The notes: generated by a model from the letters alone, not told the origin. 64,000 nucleotides of DNA from Chitinophagaceae bacterium BSSC1 (GCA_002256435.1 NKJC01000002.1:124001-188000); one strand, 5' to 3'; numbered from the stretch's first letter, positions 54,088 through 63,987 are shown. Numbers and translations are program-made.

Positions 54088-55347
54088 ATGAGATTGAATT
54101 TTACCCTTGTTTTCATTTTATTGCTTTCTTTTAGCGCCCAGTCCCAAAAATTGACAGGGATCTGGAGGGGGTATTTTAGTGCCTCAAATGGTTTATACCG
54201 AGGTGGTGTAAAGGAAGAAATGTACAAATATGAGGTACAGATCAGGCTGAATCAGGACAATTCTGTAGACGGGGTAACCTATTCTTATCAAACAACGGTT
54301 TTTTATGGCAAGGCCAGTGCTCAGGGTATCTATTCGCCTCAGGCCAAATCTATTACCCTAAAAGAAACCGGGCTAATGGAACTAAAAATTGGAGACAAGA
54401 GCCAACCCTGTTTGATGACCTGCTATCTAGACTATTCTAAAATTGGAAAATTAGAAGTACTTCAAGGTGAATTTATTTCAGTGAATATTAGGGACAAGGG
54501 AGATTGTGGCGCGGGTAAAGTTTATTTAGAAAAAGTGCCGGTTTCTGATTTTCAAGCAGAAGATTTCTTGAAACAAAAGAAAGCGGTTGATACTGCTAAG
54601 AAAAAAGTGGTACCAGTAGAATCACCAAAACCGGCTCAACCTTTATCTAAGTCTACTACTGCTGTCAAACCTGCAACAAAACCAGCCACAAAGCCAGTAC
54701 CAAAAACGGGTACCACACAAACAGCTCCGGCACCTAAACCTGCTTCCTCTTCTACCACTAGCAAAACACCTAACAACAAACCGGCAACTCCTAATCAACC
54801 AGCCACAAAAAAAGCCGCTCCTGTTGTTAAAACAAAACCAGGTGCTGAAAATAATTTGGTTAGCAAAAATGCAACTCCTCCAGCTGCATTGGAAAAAAAG
54901 CCTGTATCAGCTCCTGCAGCTATTATACCAAAAGACACTATTCCATCAAAAGCTAAAGAGCCCATTATAAGTAAGGTTCCTGTTCCAAAAGTGCTTATAG
55001 AAAGGGAAAATAATTTGGTCAAAACCATTCAAACAGATGAAGAATTGATTCAAATTGACCTATATGACAATGGTACAATTGATCATGATAGCATCTCCTT
55101 ATTTCACAACAACAAACAGGTGATTAAAAATGGGGGATTAAGTTATACGCCAATTAGTTTGAAGATAAAATGTTCCAAAGAAGACCATAGACACGAACTA
55201 ATTATGGTGGCTGAAAACCTAGGTGAGATTCCGCCCAACACCGCATTAATGGTCATTACGGCAGGCAAAAAACGCTATGAGGTTTTCTTAACTTCTACAG
55301 AAGAAAAGAATGCCAAAGTTGTCATTGAATACACGCCTAAAAATTAG
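54088..55347 (+). CDS. Secreted protein with Pro/Ala/Lys/Thr-rich linker, function unknown
   Basis: 419 residues, not recognised. Signal peptide (MRLNFTLVFILLLSFSAQSQ), then a beta-rich N-terminal domain at about 21-165 (LTGIWRGYFSA, YKYEVQIRL, DGVTYSYQT), a low-complexity Pro/Ala/Lys/Thr linker at about 175-310 with repeats of PATKPATKP type, and a C-terminal beta domain at about 315-419 (DLYDNGTIDHDSISLFHNN). The middle looks like a periplasm-spanning or cell-wall linker. It converges on the TonB receptor gene, and their stop codons share four bases. Confidence 0.75.
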   Translation: MRLNFTLVFILLLSFSAQSQKLTGIWRGYFSASNGLYRGGVKEEMYKYEVQIRLNQDNSVDGVTYSYQTTVFYGKASAQGIYSPQAKSITLKETGLMELKIGDKSQPCLMTCYLDYSKIGKLEVLQGEFISVNIRDKGDCGAGKVYLEKVPVSDFQAEDFLKQKKAVDTAKKKVVPVESPKPAQPLSKSTTAVKPATKPATKPVPKTGTTQTAPAPKPASSSTTSKTPNNKPATPNQPATKKAAPVVKTKPGAENNLVSKNATPPAALEKKPVSAPAAIIPKDTIPSKAKEPIISKVPVPKVLIERENNLVKTIQTDEELIQIDLYDNGTIDHDSISLFHNNKQVIKNGGLSYTPISLKIKCSKEDHRHELIMVAENLGEIPPNTALMVITAGKKRYEVFLTSTEEKNAKVVIEYTPKN

Positions 55348-57698
55348 AACTTCAAATTCCAAGTAACGGATGGAATAATGGGAAAAAGCGAAACCTGTTT
55401 GGCCGATACCTTTAAATCTCCTGTTGCTGCACTCCCCTCTTGGTCATAATAAATAAAATAGGGATTCTGTCTACTATATATGTTGTAGATACTAAATACC
55501 CAATTGCTATTGAATTTGCTATTTTCTTTTCTTTTGGGAGTATAGGTAGCAGCAAGATCAATTCTATGATATGCAGCCATTCTATAAGCGTTGATTCTAC
55601 TATATTCTTGAGTTAATACGCCTCCCACCAAATAGAATCTTTCGGGTACTGAAATGGCGGCTCCTGTGCCATACACAAAAACAGAAGACAATTTCCATTT
55701 GGCGTTGAGTTCATAATTGGCCACTACTGACAAATCATGTCTTCTATCATTTCTGCTTGGGTATTTTAACCCATCATTGAGTTCCTTGAATTGTCTCCAA
55801 GTCCAACTTAAGGTATATCCTACCCAACCCGTCAGTCTCCCTTTTACTTTGTTTATAAAAAACTCAGCACCATAACTCCATCCTTTTCCAAATACAAATT
55901 CTTCTTCTGGATCTTTTAAAGAAGGCGTATATCCCTCTCTATATTCAATCTGATTTTCCATGGTTTTGTAATAGGCTTCCACAGAAGTTTCAAACATTCC
56001 TTCTTTCAAATTTTGAAAATAGCCAATGGCATATTGCCAACTCAATTGGGGTTGCACCCTTAAAGTACTAGGTACCCAAAGATCCGTTGGCAAAGTAGTT
56101 CCCGCATTGGTAACCAAGTGGATATACTGTAGATTATTGGTAATGGCTGCTTTCAAAGATGCATTGTCATTCAAGGTATATCTTAGGGTAGCCCTTGGCT
56201 CAAATCCCCCATAGGATTGAACGGTTTGCCCCTTGCTATAAACTACACTGTCTATCTTATTTCCATTAGCGTCTCTGATATAATTGGTATACCTACCCAC
56301 TTGCTGAAATTGGCTATAACGCAATCCTATATTCAGTTTCAACTTATTACTAACCTCCCAATCGTCTTGCAAATACAAGCCATATTCATTGGCAAATTTT
56401 TTGGTGGCATTCTGGGGTGTAAACACTACAGAATCTTGATTACCACTCAGTACATTGGGCAAGAAAGTGTGAAAAGTGTATTGTGCGCCAAACTTGATTT
56501 TATGTTCCGGCGAGAGATAATAATCAAAATCAGTTTTGGCATTAAGGTCTCTAATGCCAGAAGAAAGGTTGATATTAAAATCATTTTGCTTGCCATTGAG
56601 TGCAAACTGATAATCATTGTACACCAAGGTGGTATTTGAAAATAATTTCTTGTTGAATACATGATTCCACCTTAGGGTTGCAGTAGAATTGCCCCAAGGT
56701 ATTTCTGTATTAAAAGATCGCTTGGCATTATTAAAATTGAATTTGTCTCGTCCAAAATAACCACTCAAATAGAGGTGGTCTTTTTCTGAAATTTCATAAT
56801 TCACTTTGGCATTCAAGTCATAGAAATAGTATCCAGAACCATAATAATCGCTGGTTTTCTTAATCAAAGGTTTGGCTATAGCATCCGCATATGTTCTTCT
56901 TGCAGAAATCATATAGGATCCCTTATTTTTTTTAATGGGTCCTTGAATAGAAAATCGCGAAGCTATTAAGCCAATCCCAAGATCTACCTGGGTTTTATTG
57001 GAATTCCCTTCTTTCATAGCAACATCTACAACAGAAGAAAGTCTACCTCCATATTGGGCCGGCATGCCACCTTTGATTAAACTAACATTTTTGATAGCAT
57101 CACTATTGAAAATAGAGAAAAAGCCAAATAAGTGGCCTGTATTATACACTACTGCATCGTCTAACAAAATCAGGTTTTGATCAGCCCCCCCACCTCGTAC
57201 ATAGAAACCAGCATTCCCTTCACCTGCATTTCTGACCCCTGGCATTAATTGCAAGGTTTTTAAAATATCAACTTCTCCCATAAAAGCTGGGATGGCTTTT
57301 GCCGTATTGATATTTAATTCAATCTTGCCCATTTGGGCTGTTTTCACTTGATTGTCTCTTCTTCTGGATACAACTGTTACATTGTTGATGGCATTTGCAT
57401 TGGGAACCAATAGAATATTAAATGACTTATTTTCAGTTAGGTTAATGGTCCAAACCTTTGGTTGATATCCCACAAAAGTAGCCGCTAATTGGTAGCTCCC
57501 ATTTTTCAAGGTGATGCTATAAAAACCATATTGATTGCTGGTCACCCCCTTTCCTTCTGATCTAATGGTCAAATTGGCTCCAATTAAAGATTCGCCAGAT
57601 ACACTATCGCGGATATAACCGTTTAATGTGAATTTGTCTTGTGCTAAACTGGGTATACTAAAAGATAAAATGAGTAATAATATAAGAATCCGGGCCAT
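55344..57698 (-). CDS. TonB-dependent receptor with carboxypeptidase-regulatory-like domain
   Basis: Outer membrane active transporter of 784 residues. Signal peptide to about 19, a CarboxypepD_reg-like beta-sandwich at about 22-110 (NGYIRDSVSGESLIGANLTI), the plug at about 115-230 (LQLMPGVRNAGEGNAGFYVRGGGADQN), and a 22-strand barrel ending in a C-terminal aromatic residue (VTWNLKF). No SusD-like gene is adjacent, so it is not a SusCD pair. Substrate unknown. Confidence 0.92.
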   Translation of the reverse strand: MARILILLLILSFSIPSLAQDKFTLNGYIRDSVSGESLIGANLTIRSEGKGVTSNQYGFYSITLKNGSYQLAATFVGYQPKVWTINLTENKSFNILLVPNANAINNVTVVSRRRDNQVKTAQMGKIELNINTAKAIPAFMGEVDILKTLQLMPGVRNAGEGNAGFYVRGGGADQNLILLDDAVVYNTGHLFGFFSIFNSDAIKNVSLIKGGMPAQYGGRLSSVVDVAMKEGNSNKTQVDLGIGLIASRFSIQGPIKKNKGSYMISARRTYADAIAKPLIKKTSDYYGSGYYFYDLNAKVNYEISEKDHLYLSGYFGRDKFNFNNAKRSFNTEIPWGNSTATLRWNHVFNKKLFSNTTLVYNDYQFALNGKQNDFNINLSSGIRDLNAKTDFDYYLSPEHKIKFGAQYTFHTFLPNVLSGNQDSVVFTPQNATKKFANEYGLYLQDDWEVSNKLKLNIGLRYSQFQQVGRYTNYIRDANGNKIDSVVYSKGQTVQSYGGFEPRATLRYTLNDNASLKAAITNNLQYIHLVTNAGTTLPTDLWVPSTLRVQPQLSWQYAIGYFQNLKEGMFETSVEAYYKTMENQIEYREGYTPSLKDPEEEFVFGKGWSYGAEFFINKVKGRLTGWVGYTLSWTWRQFKELNDGLKYPSRNDRRHDLSVVANYELNAKWKLSSVFVYGTGAAISVPERFYLVGGVLTQEYSRINAYRMAAYHRIDLAATYTPKRKENSKFNSNWVFSIYNIYSRQNPYFIYYDQEGSAATGDLKVSAKQVSLFPIIPSVTWNLKF

Positions 57699-57743
57699 GT
57701 TTTTCTAACAAATGAGTGAAGGCAAAGTTGTAGGTTTTACTAA

Positions 57744-58325
57744 TTAATTAGTAGTAAATGAAATTGTATCCTTGATTTCACCACAAATGGGTTTTATACT
57801 TGGCTGATAAGGATTCATTACAATGGTCTGATCACTAATCCAAAAAGCCCCTTGGTCTTCAAAAGCCTTGTTACAATAAAATCGATACAATGGTTTCTGA
57901 CTGAATTGTACGGTTCTGATTAAGTCATATAATTGATCACTGATCATTTGAAAAGACCTTCTTTTAGATAATAAATTGTTTTCTCCCAATAATCCTTGGG
58001 CTTCTGAAGAAATGCCATCTGAATAACTAAAAGCAGTTTGAACTAAATTAGAATCTGCCTGTAATTCACTGAGTTTTAAACTATCACTTGCCAAAACAAG
58101 GGCCCTTGTAGCTTGGGCAATCCCACTGTCTTTTTCCGCCACTAATTGGTTTTTTAATTGCAAATAAGCCGTTAGTAAATTTCCAAAAGACTGGTCAAAA
58201 GCGGTGGAATGAGCCTTAAAAGACGTGCTTTTTGATTGATTACTGCCAGTTGCCCCGTTTTTGTCTGAGGGTTGTTGACAAGCCAAGCTACCTAGTACAA
58301 TAAGGCAAAACAGGTATGTTTTCAT
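57744..58325 (-). CDS. DUF3347 lipoprotein
   Basis: 193 residues from ATG 58325; lipobox L-A-C at C16. Matches the DUF3347 family of Bacteroidota: helical region FDQSFGNLLTAYLQLKNQLVAEKDS, then YRFYCNKAFEDQGAFWISD and NPYQPSIKPICGEI. Family members often occur with heavy-metal efflux genes and are thought to bind metal; here the usual YCPM-type motif reads YCNK, lacking the Met. Downstream on the same strand is the TonB receptor (45 bases), probably co-transcribed. Confidence 0.8.
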   Translation of the reverse strand: MKTYLFCLIVLGSLACQQPSDKNGATGSNQSKSTSFKAHSTAFDQSFGNLLTAYLQLKNQLVAEKDSGIAQATRALVLASDSLKLSELQADSNLVQTAFSYSDGISSEAQGLLGENNLLSKRRSFQMISDQLYDLIRTVQFSQKPLYRFYCNKAFEDQGAFWISDQTIVMNPYQPSIKPICGEIKDTISFTTN

Positions 58326-58384
58326 GTATTTTGATTGGAATTTCAAAAAAGTAGATAGATTTTATCAAGTAAAATTAATCCAAA

Positions 58385-58415
58385 TTGCATTGGCAGCAGA
58401 TTGGGATTACCTTTG
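58385..58415 (+). promoter_or_regulatory. Promoter of the ABC-F gene
   Basis: TTG (58385-58387), 20 bases, TACCTTTG (58408-58415), 23 bases before the ATG. Confidence 0.5.
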
Positions 58416-58438
58416 CGCCCTTAAATAACTGTTAAGAG

Positions 58439-60382
58439 ATGTTGATAGGTCTGCAAAATGTTACGTTTGAATTTGGTGCAAGGGTCATAGTTGAAGACGC
58501 CACATGGCATATTCAGCCCGGCGATAGAGTTGGTCTAATTGGTTATAATGGTACTGGGAAGTCTACCCTTCTTAAAGTTTTAGTAGGAGAATATACGCCT
58601 TCAAGGGGAACAGTAGAAAAAGGAAAAGACACTTCTATTGGTTATTTACACCAGGATCTTTTAAGTTTTGATACCAATGACAATATTACAGAAGTAGCTT
58701 TGAGTGCTTTTGAACGGGTTCGTCAATTAGAAAAGGAAATTGAAACACTGGGTATTGAACTTGAAAATGATTCTGAAAATGAAGCTCTTTTAATTAAATA
58801 CACAGATGCCCTTCATGAATTAGATGTTTTGGATGGATACAATATTCACCACAAGGCTGAAGAAGTTTTACACGGACTTGGTTTTAGTAATGATGATTTA
58901 GTCCGCCCTTACAAAGAATTTAGTGGAGGTTGGCGTATGCGGGTATTACTTGCCAAAATGATCTTGCAACAACCTGACGTGTTGTTAATGGATGAACCTA
59001 CCAACCACTTGGATTTACCATCTATTGAATGGCTAGAAAAATACTTATTGCATTATAAAGGCAGTGTAGTCATTGTGAGCCACGATAAATTCTTTTTAAA
59101 TAGAATGGTAAACAAAATTGTGGAAGTTTATCAACAACAATTGCATATTTATACCGGAGACTATGAGTTTTATGAGCAGGAGAAAATGATTCGCATAGAC
59201 ATGCAACAAAAAGCTTTCGAAAACCAACAAGATTATATTCGCCAACAAGAACGTTTTATTGAACGCTTTAAAGCCAAAGCTAGTAAAGCAGCACAAGCAC
59301 AGAGTGTGCAGAAAAGACTGGATAAGATTGAAAAAATTGAAGATGTTCAACTGGAAAGACCAGATTTGAGAATCAATTTTCAATTAGACAAAGTTCCCGG
59401 CAAAACCTTGGTAACGCTCAAAGAAGTGAGTAAGAATTTTGGTAGAATTAATATTGTTGATCATACCAATGCCGAGATTGACCGCGGAGACAAAATTGCT
59501 TTGATTGGAGCCAATGGTAAGGGTAAGTCAACCGTTTTACGAATGGTAGCTGGAACAGAATCCTTTACAGGAGAAAGGGTTTGGGGTCACAATGTAGAAG
59601 AAAGCTTTTATGCGCAGCACCAATTAGAGGCCCTAACCATGACCAATACCATTTTGGAAGAAATGCAATCCTGTGGTAGTAAAAAATCTGATGTTGAACT
59701 TAGAAGTTTAATGGGTGCCTTCTTATTTGGCGGAGACGATATTGACAAGAAAATCAGGGTCTTGAGTGGGGGTGAAAAAGCCCGTGTGGCATTGGCTAAA
59801 ACCATTGTTAGTAAGGCGAATTTTTTAATTTTGGATGAACCTACCAACCACTTAGACATGCACTCTGTTGAATTATTAGCAGATGCATTGAACAAATACG
59901 AAGGCAGTATTATCTTGGTTAGTCACGACCGATATTTTATCTCTAAAACTGCCAATAAGATTTGGGAAATTGTAGACAATCAAATCAAGGAGTTCAAGGG
60001 TACTTATCAAGAATGGGTAGAATGGAATGAGCGCATGGCTAAGAAAGAACAAGAAAATGCCCGTAATGAAGCCAAAATAGAAAAACCGGAACCCAAACCA
60101 GAACCTAAAAAGCAACAGCCAACAGGTCCTATTAATAAAGATTTGCAAAAGGAAGTACAGAAACAGCAAAAACTTTTGCAACAAATTGAAGCCAATTTGA
60201 ACAAGACCAAAGCAGAAAAACTAAGGATTGAAGCTGCAATGGGCGATCCAGCAAACTATGCTGATAGAAATAGATTTGTTCAATTAGAAGCAGACTATAA
60301 GAAGGTGCAAACAGAATATAATAATCAGAATGCCGAATACGAAAAAGCATTTGAAAAATTGGTAGAATTAGAATCTGAATAA
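58439..60382 (+). CDS. ABC-F family ATPase (ribosome-associated type)
   Basis: 647 residues with two ABC ATPase domains and no membrane segment. Walker A is GYNGTGKST at 35-43 and GANGKGKST in the second half; signatures are FSGGWRMRV and LSGGEKARV; Walker B with LLMDEPTNHLD and LILDEPTNHLD. Between the two is the P-site tRNA-interaction motif linker (Arg/Gln-rich, DYIRQQERFIERFKAKA). A C-terminal Glu/Lys-rich coiled coil follows at about 530-647. Resembles Uup/EttA translation factors. An antibiotic-resistance role is not indicated. Confidence 0.92.
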   Translation: MLIGLQNVTFEFGARVIVEDATWHIQPGDRVGLIGYNGTGKSTLLKVLVGEYTPSRGTVEKGKDTSIGYLHQDLLSFDTNDNITEVALSAFERVRQLEKEIETLGIELENDSENEALLIKYTDALHELDVLDGYNIHHKAEEVLHGLGFSNDDLVRPYKEFSGGWRMRVLLAKMILQQPDVLLMDEPTNHLDLPSIEWLEKYLLHYKGSVVIVSHDKFFLNRMVNKIVEVYQQQLHIYTGDYEFYEQEKMIRIDMQQKAFENQQDYIRQQERFIERFKAKASKAAQAQSVQKRLDKIEKIEDVQLERPDLRINFQLDKVPGKTLVTLKEVSKNFGRINIVDHTNAEIDRGDKIALIGANGKGKSTVLRMVAGTESFTGERVWGHNVEESFYAQHQLEALTMTNTILEEMQSCGSKKSDVELRSLMGAFLFGGDDIDKKIRVLSGGEKARVALAKTIVSKANFLILDEPTNHLDMHSVELLADALNKYEGSIILVSHDRYFISKTANKIWEIVDNQIKEFKGTYQEWVEWNERMAKKEQENARNEAKIEKPEPKPEPKKQQPTGPINKDLQKEVQKQQKLLQQIEANLNKTKAEKLRIEAAMGDPANYADRNRFVQLEADYKKVQTEYNNQNAEYEKAFEKLVELESE

Positions 60383-60408
60383 AACATTGTTGAATATCAT
60401 TTTTTGAG

Positions 60409-60442
60409 GAAGCCCGAACTTTTTAGTTTGGGCTTCTTTTTT
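60409..60442 (+). terminator. Terminator of the ABC-F gene
   Basis: Twelve-base stem GAAGCCCGAACT/AGTTTGGGCTTC (60409-60420 / 60425-60436, one G-U pair), loop TTTT, T6. Confidence 0.88.
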
Positions 60443-60498
60443 GAATAGCTATTTATTATATTTAGTACTGGATAATATAATTCCCAAAACCTCTTTTG

Positions 60499-62316
60499 AT
60501 GAAAAAAGTTTTCTTGTTGTGGCTATTGTTGTTGATTACCCAAATAGGTGTTTTTGGCCAAATTCAAAATACAATTATTACCAATTCTGATAGTGTTGTA
60601 CAAAAGAAACTGAATAATACTTCTCAACATTTATTGGATCTTGCCCTAGAAAGATTTAAGGACTCTTTGAGAAAAAATGAACTAGAAAGGGAAATTTCTT
60701 TACTTAAACAAAACGAACTGGGTAAAAAGACAGCTTTAAATAACCAGTTATTAAAAATCAAATATGACGATAGTCTTAAGCATAATCTGCAAATGAAAAC
60801 GATTGATAGTTTGCGTAAAACTGTCAAAGGGTTTCCTGTTGCACCATTTAAAGACACACTTTTTTGGATTTTTCATAGACTTGGAGAATTATCAGCAAGT
60901 GAAAGAGCTATTGCCATCACAAAAAGAATTCAATCCATTGCAGAAGGCATCAATTATAGTAAAGACAGTTTTAAAATAGAACAAAGTGTAACAGTGACTG
61001 ATCTTTTCTACGGAAAGAAACTGGTAATGAGCGTTGTTGCAGAAGATGCTTTATGGAACAATATGCAAATTATTCAACTGGCTAATCATAATCAGAATAT
61101 TATCCAAAAAGCAGTATCCGATTATGTTTCCCTTTATAGTTTACAAAATAAGTTAAAAAGAATAGGACTAATCATGCTGGTCTTGTTTTTAATGGGTGGT
61201 CTTATCTTTCTAATAAAAAAACTTTTTCACTATAGTAGAAAATGGATTATCCAGCATTTAGAAAAAGGAATCAATGGCATTAAAATCAAATCTTATACAC
61301 TTTTAAATAGTAATCAAGAAGCCTTACTACTACTACGTTTAAACAAATTGTTGCATTGGGCATTTATTTTGTTTGCCATTTACTTAACACTGCCTTTGGC
61401 ATTTAGTATTCTTCCATGGACAAAAGATATTGCTGAAAAATTGCTAAGTTTTATTACAGACCCAATGGGAAAAATATTAATTTCTATTTGGGATTACCTA
61501 CCCAATTTATTTACCATTATAGTCCTTGTAACCATCATTGTTTATATTAGAAAAGGGTTCCACTTCCTTAGTAAAGAAATTGAAAATGGGGTATTAAAAA
61601 TTGATGGATTTTACAAAGATTGGGCAAAACCTACCTATCAAATTATTAGCATCTTATTGTTTGCTTTTTTAATCATAGTAATTTTCCCTTATTTACCGGG
61701 GTCAGAAAGTCCCGTATTTAAAGGGGTTTCTGTTTTTATTGGGCTATTATTCACTTTTGGTTCTACAGGCTCCTTAAGCAATATTATTTCAGGTTTAGTG
61801 TTAACCTACACTCGTGCTTTTAAAATTGGAGATCGAGTAAAAATTGGAGAAACAAATGGAGATGTGATTGAAAAGTCACTTTTGGTTACAAGAATAAGAA
61901 CAATCAAAAATGAAATTATATCCATTCCCAATTCTAATGTCATGAATAGCCATACAACCAATTATAGTGCAGAGGTTAGAGATGGGAATGGATTGATTTT
62001 GCATACTACGGTAACTATTGGATATGACGCAGCTTGGGAAACAGTACATCAATTACTAATAAAAGCAGCCCTATCCACTGAAGGAATCAGCCAAACACCA
62101 ATACCCTTTGTTCTACAAACTAGTTTGGATGACTTTTTTGTAAGCTATCAAATTAACGCATTTACATTTCTGCCTAATCAACAAGCCGTTACTTATTCCA
62201 ATCTGCACATACAAATTCAAGAATCATTTAATGAAGCTGGAGTTGAAATTATGTCTCCACACTATAACGCTATTAGAGATGGGAATGCTAAAACAACCCC
62301 ACTAAAAAGAAATTAA
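60499..62316 (+). CDS. Mechanosensitive ion channel (MscS family) with long N-terminal extension
   Basis: 605 residues. Signal peptide (MKKVFLLWLLLLITQIGVFG), an extended periplasmic region rich in Lys/Glu/Leu (about 40-200) with coiled-coil character, about four to five membrane segments from 218 on, the pore-lining helix near 415 (FTFGSTGSLSNIISGLVLTYTRAFKIGDRVKIG), and the MscS beta and alpha/beta cytoplasmic domain to 600. Opens under membrane tension on osmotic downshock. A TTG directly before the ATG is not needed. Confidence 0.88.
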   Translation: MKKVFLLWLLLLITQIGVFGQIQNTIITNSDSVVQKKLNNTSQHLLDLALERFKDSLRKNELEREISLLKQNELGKKTALNNQLLKIKYDDSLKHNLQMKTIDSLRKTVKGFPVAPFKDTLFWIFHRLGELSASERAIAITKRIQSIAEGINYSKDSFKIEQSVTVTDLFYGKKLVMSVVAEDALWNNMQIIQLANHNQNIIQKAVSDYVSLYSLQNKLKRIGLIMLVLFLMGGLIFLIKKLFHYSRKWIIQHLEKGINGIKIKSYTLLNSNQEALLLLRLNKLLHWAFILFAIYLTLPLAFSILPWTKDIAEKLLSFITDPMGKILISIWDYLPNLFTIIVLVTIIVYIRKGFHFLSKEIENGVLKIDGFYKDWAKPTYQIISILLFAFLIIVIFPYLPGSESPVFKGVSVFIGLLFTFGSTGSLSNIISGLVLTYTRAFKIGDRVKIGETNGDVIEKSLLVTRIRTIKNEIISIPNSNVMNSHTTNYSAEVRDGNGLILHTTVTIGYDAAWETVHQLLIKAALSTEGISQTPIPFVLQTSLDDFFVSYQINAFTFLPNQQAVTYSNLHIQIQESFNEAGVEIMSPHYNAIRDGNAKTTPLKRN

Positions 62317-62369
62317 AGCCATAATTCCGAATACAACCATTTATCATGTTTTCTCTCTCCCATAACCGG

Positions 62370-62377
62370 TAAATTTG
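62370..62377 (+). promoter_or_regulatory. Candidate -7 box (TAAATTTG) for the SulP gene
   Basis: TAAATTTG lies 39 bases before ATG 62417 and supports that start over the TTG at 62390, which would lie almost at the transcription start. No clear -33 box. Confidence 0.4.
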
Positions 62378-62416
62378 TAAAAACGAAAATTGAGTAGAAA
62401 GCTGAAATATTACAGA

Positions 62417-63940
62417 ATGGTTTGGCTCAAGCACGACTTGGCTGCTGGACTTTCTGTTTTTTTTGTAGCCCTACCCCTCTGTTTGGGTATTGCTTTAGCT
62501 TCTGGAGCGCCATTGTATGCAGGATTACTTTCTGGAATTATTGGTGGTATTGTTGTTTCATTTATTAGTGGTTCTGACCTAGGGGTTTCTGGCCCAGCTG
62601 CAGGCTTAACCACTTTGGTTGCGGCAACAATTGTTTCTGCCGGTGATTATCGGGTTTTTCTTTTATCCGTTTTAATAGCTGGAGCTTTTCAATTATTGCT
62701 TGGTTTATTGAAACTGGGAACCATTGCCAGTTTTTTTCCATCGGCCGTAATCAAGGGTATGCTTGCGGCTATTGGTATTATTTTGGTCTCTAAACAAATC
62801 CCTATTGCTTTAGGCTATGATCAACCCGATTTTTGGAACAGTGGATTCCTACATTTATTCTCAAATACACAAATACTAGGCAATCTTGCTCAATTCAAAC
62901 TGCATGTTACGGCAGGGGCAGTGATCATCAGTATAATTTCTTTAATGCTATTAATCAGCTTTCAATTTCCAATTGTCAAGAAAAAAGTCCCACTTCCACC
63001 TGCCTTGATTGTAGTGGTAATTGGGGTATTGGTCAACTGGGGATTTTCTCAATTTGCCATTCAACATAGTTTGAAATCAACTCAACTGGTCAACATTTCT
63101 TCCAATTTGATTTCAGGAATTGTTTTTCCTGATTTGAGCAAACTGTTCCAGTCTGCTGACATTTGGAAAAATGGATTAACCATTGGTATGCTAGCTTCCC
63201 TAGAAACACTTTTATGTGTTGAAGCCATTGATAAATTAGATGTAAGAAACCGGATTACACCAGTAAACAGAGAACTTATTGCCCAAGGTATTGGAAATAT
63301 CTGTTGTGGTTTACTTGGGGCCATTCCCATGACAGCTGTAATTGTAAGAGGTGCCGCCAATATTGATGCAGGAGGAAGGACCAAATTATCATCTTTTACA
63401 CATGGCTTATTTTTATTACTTAGTGTAATGCTGATTCCATTTATACTGAACCTCATTCCATATGCTGCATTGTCTGCCATTTTATTAATCACGGGTTATA
63501 ATTTAACCAGGCCCAAACTATTCCGCAATATGTGGAGTTTGGGGTGGAAACAATTTGCTCCTTTTTTAATTACTATTTTAGTGATTTTGGCTACTGATTT
63601 ACTCATAGGTGTAATGATTGGACTACTGATTTCTATTTACTTTATTATTCAAAATAATTTCAAAACCGAATATCGGATCGTAAAAACAAGAAAGCATATT
63701 ACCGATGTATACCATATTAGTTTGAACAGCAATGTTACCTTTCTAAACAAAGTAAAACTGCGTAATGCTTTGGATCAAATACCTGAATATTCGGTATTAA
63801 CCATTGATGGAAGCAATACCCATTTTATTGACTATGACATTCTTGAAATGATTAGCGCTTTTCATAATAAGGCTCATTTAAAGCATATTGAAATGCATTT
63901 AATCAATATAGAACTAGTAAATGTTACAGCGGTTCACTAA
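62417..63940 (+). CDS. SulP family anion transporter
   Basis: 507 residues from ATG 62417. N-terminal LKHDLAAGLSVFFVALPLCLGIALASGAPLYAG is the hallmark of bacterial SulP proteins, followed by SGSDLGVSGPAAGLT. About 12-14 membrane segments (two inverted repeats) run to about 400. The STAS domain at the end (FLNKVKLRNALDQIPEYSVLTIDGSNTHFIDYDILEMI) is short. SulP members move sulfate, bicarbonate or dicarboxylates; many bacterial ones are paired with carbonic anhydrase. The next start codon is 47 bases downstream, at the window edge. Confidence 0.9.
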   Translation: MVWLKHDLAAGLSVFFVALPLCLGIALASGAPLYAGLLSGIIGGIVVSFISGSDLGVSGPAAGLTTLVAATIVSAGDYRVFLLSVLIAGAFQLLLGLLKLGTIASFFPSAVIKGMLAAIGIILVSKQIPIALGYDQPDFWNSGFLHLFSNTQILGNLAQFKLHVTAGAVIISIISLMLLISFQFPIVKKKVPLPPALIVVVIGVLVNWGFSQFAIQHSLKSTQLVNISSNLISGIVFPDLSKLFQSADIWKNGLTIGMLASLETLLCVEAIDKLDVRNRITPVNRELIAQGIGNICCGLLGAIPMTAVIVRGAANIDAGGRTKLSSFTHGLFLLLSVMLIPFILNLIPYAALSAILLITGYNLTRPKLFRNMWSLGWKQFAPFLITILVILATDLLIGVMIGLLISIYFIIQNNFKTEYRIVKTRKHITDVYHISLNSNVTFLNKVKLRNALDQIPEYSVLTIDGSNTHFIDYDILEMISAFHNKAHLKHIEMHLINIELVNVTAVH

Positions 63941-63987
63941 ATTAGTGCAATCACATTTTTTGTATCTTGCACCAACAAGCAACAACA

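Noticed and set aside
54795..55028. Antisense reading frame within the linker of the secreted protein
   Set aside because: It is a shadow of the Pro/Ala/Lys/Thr-rich low-complexity coding sequence on the plus strand.
58439..60382. ABC-F antibiotic resistance protein
   Set aside because: The C-terminal coiled coil and linker fit housekeeping Uup/EttA-like factors; no resistance or mobile genes nearby.
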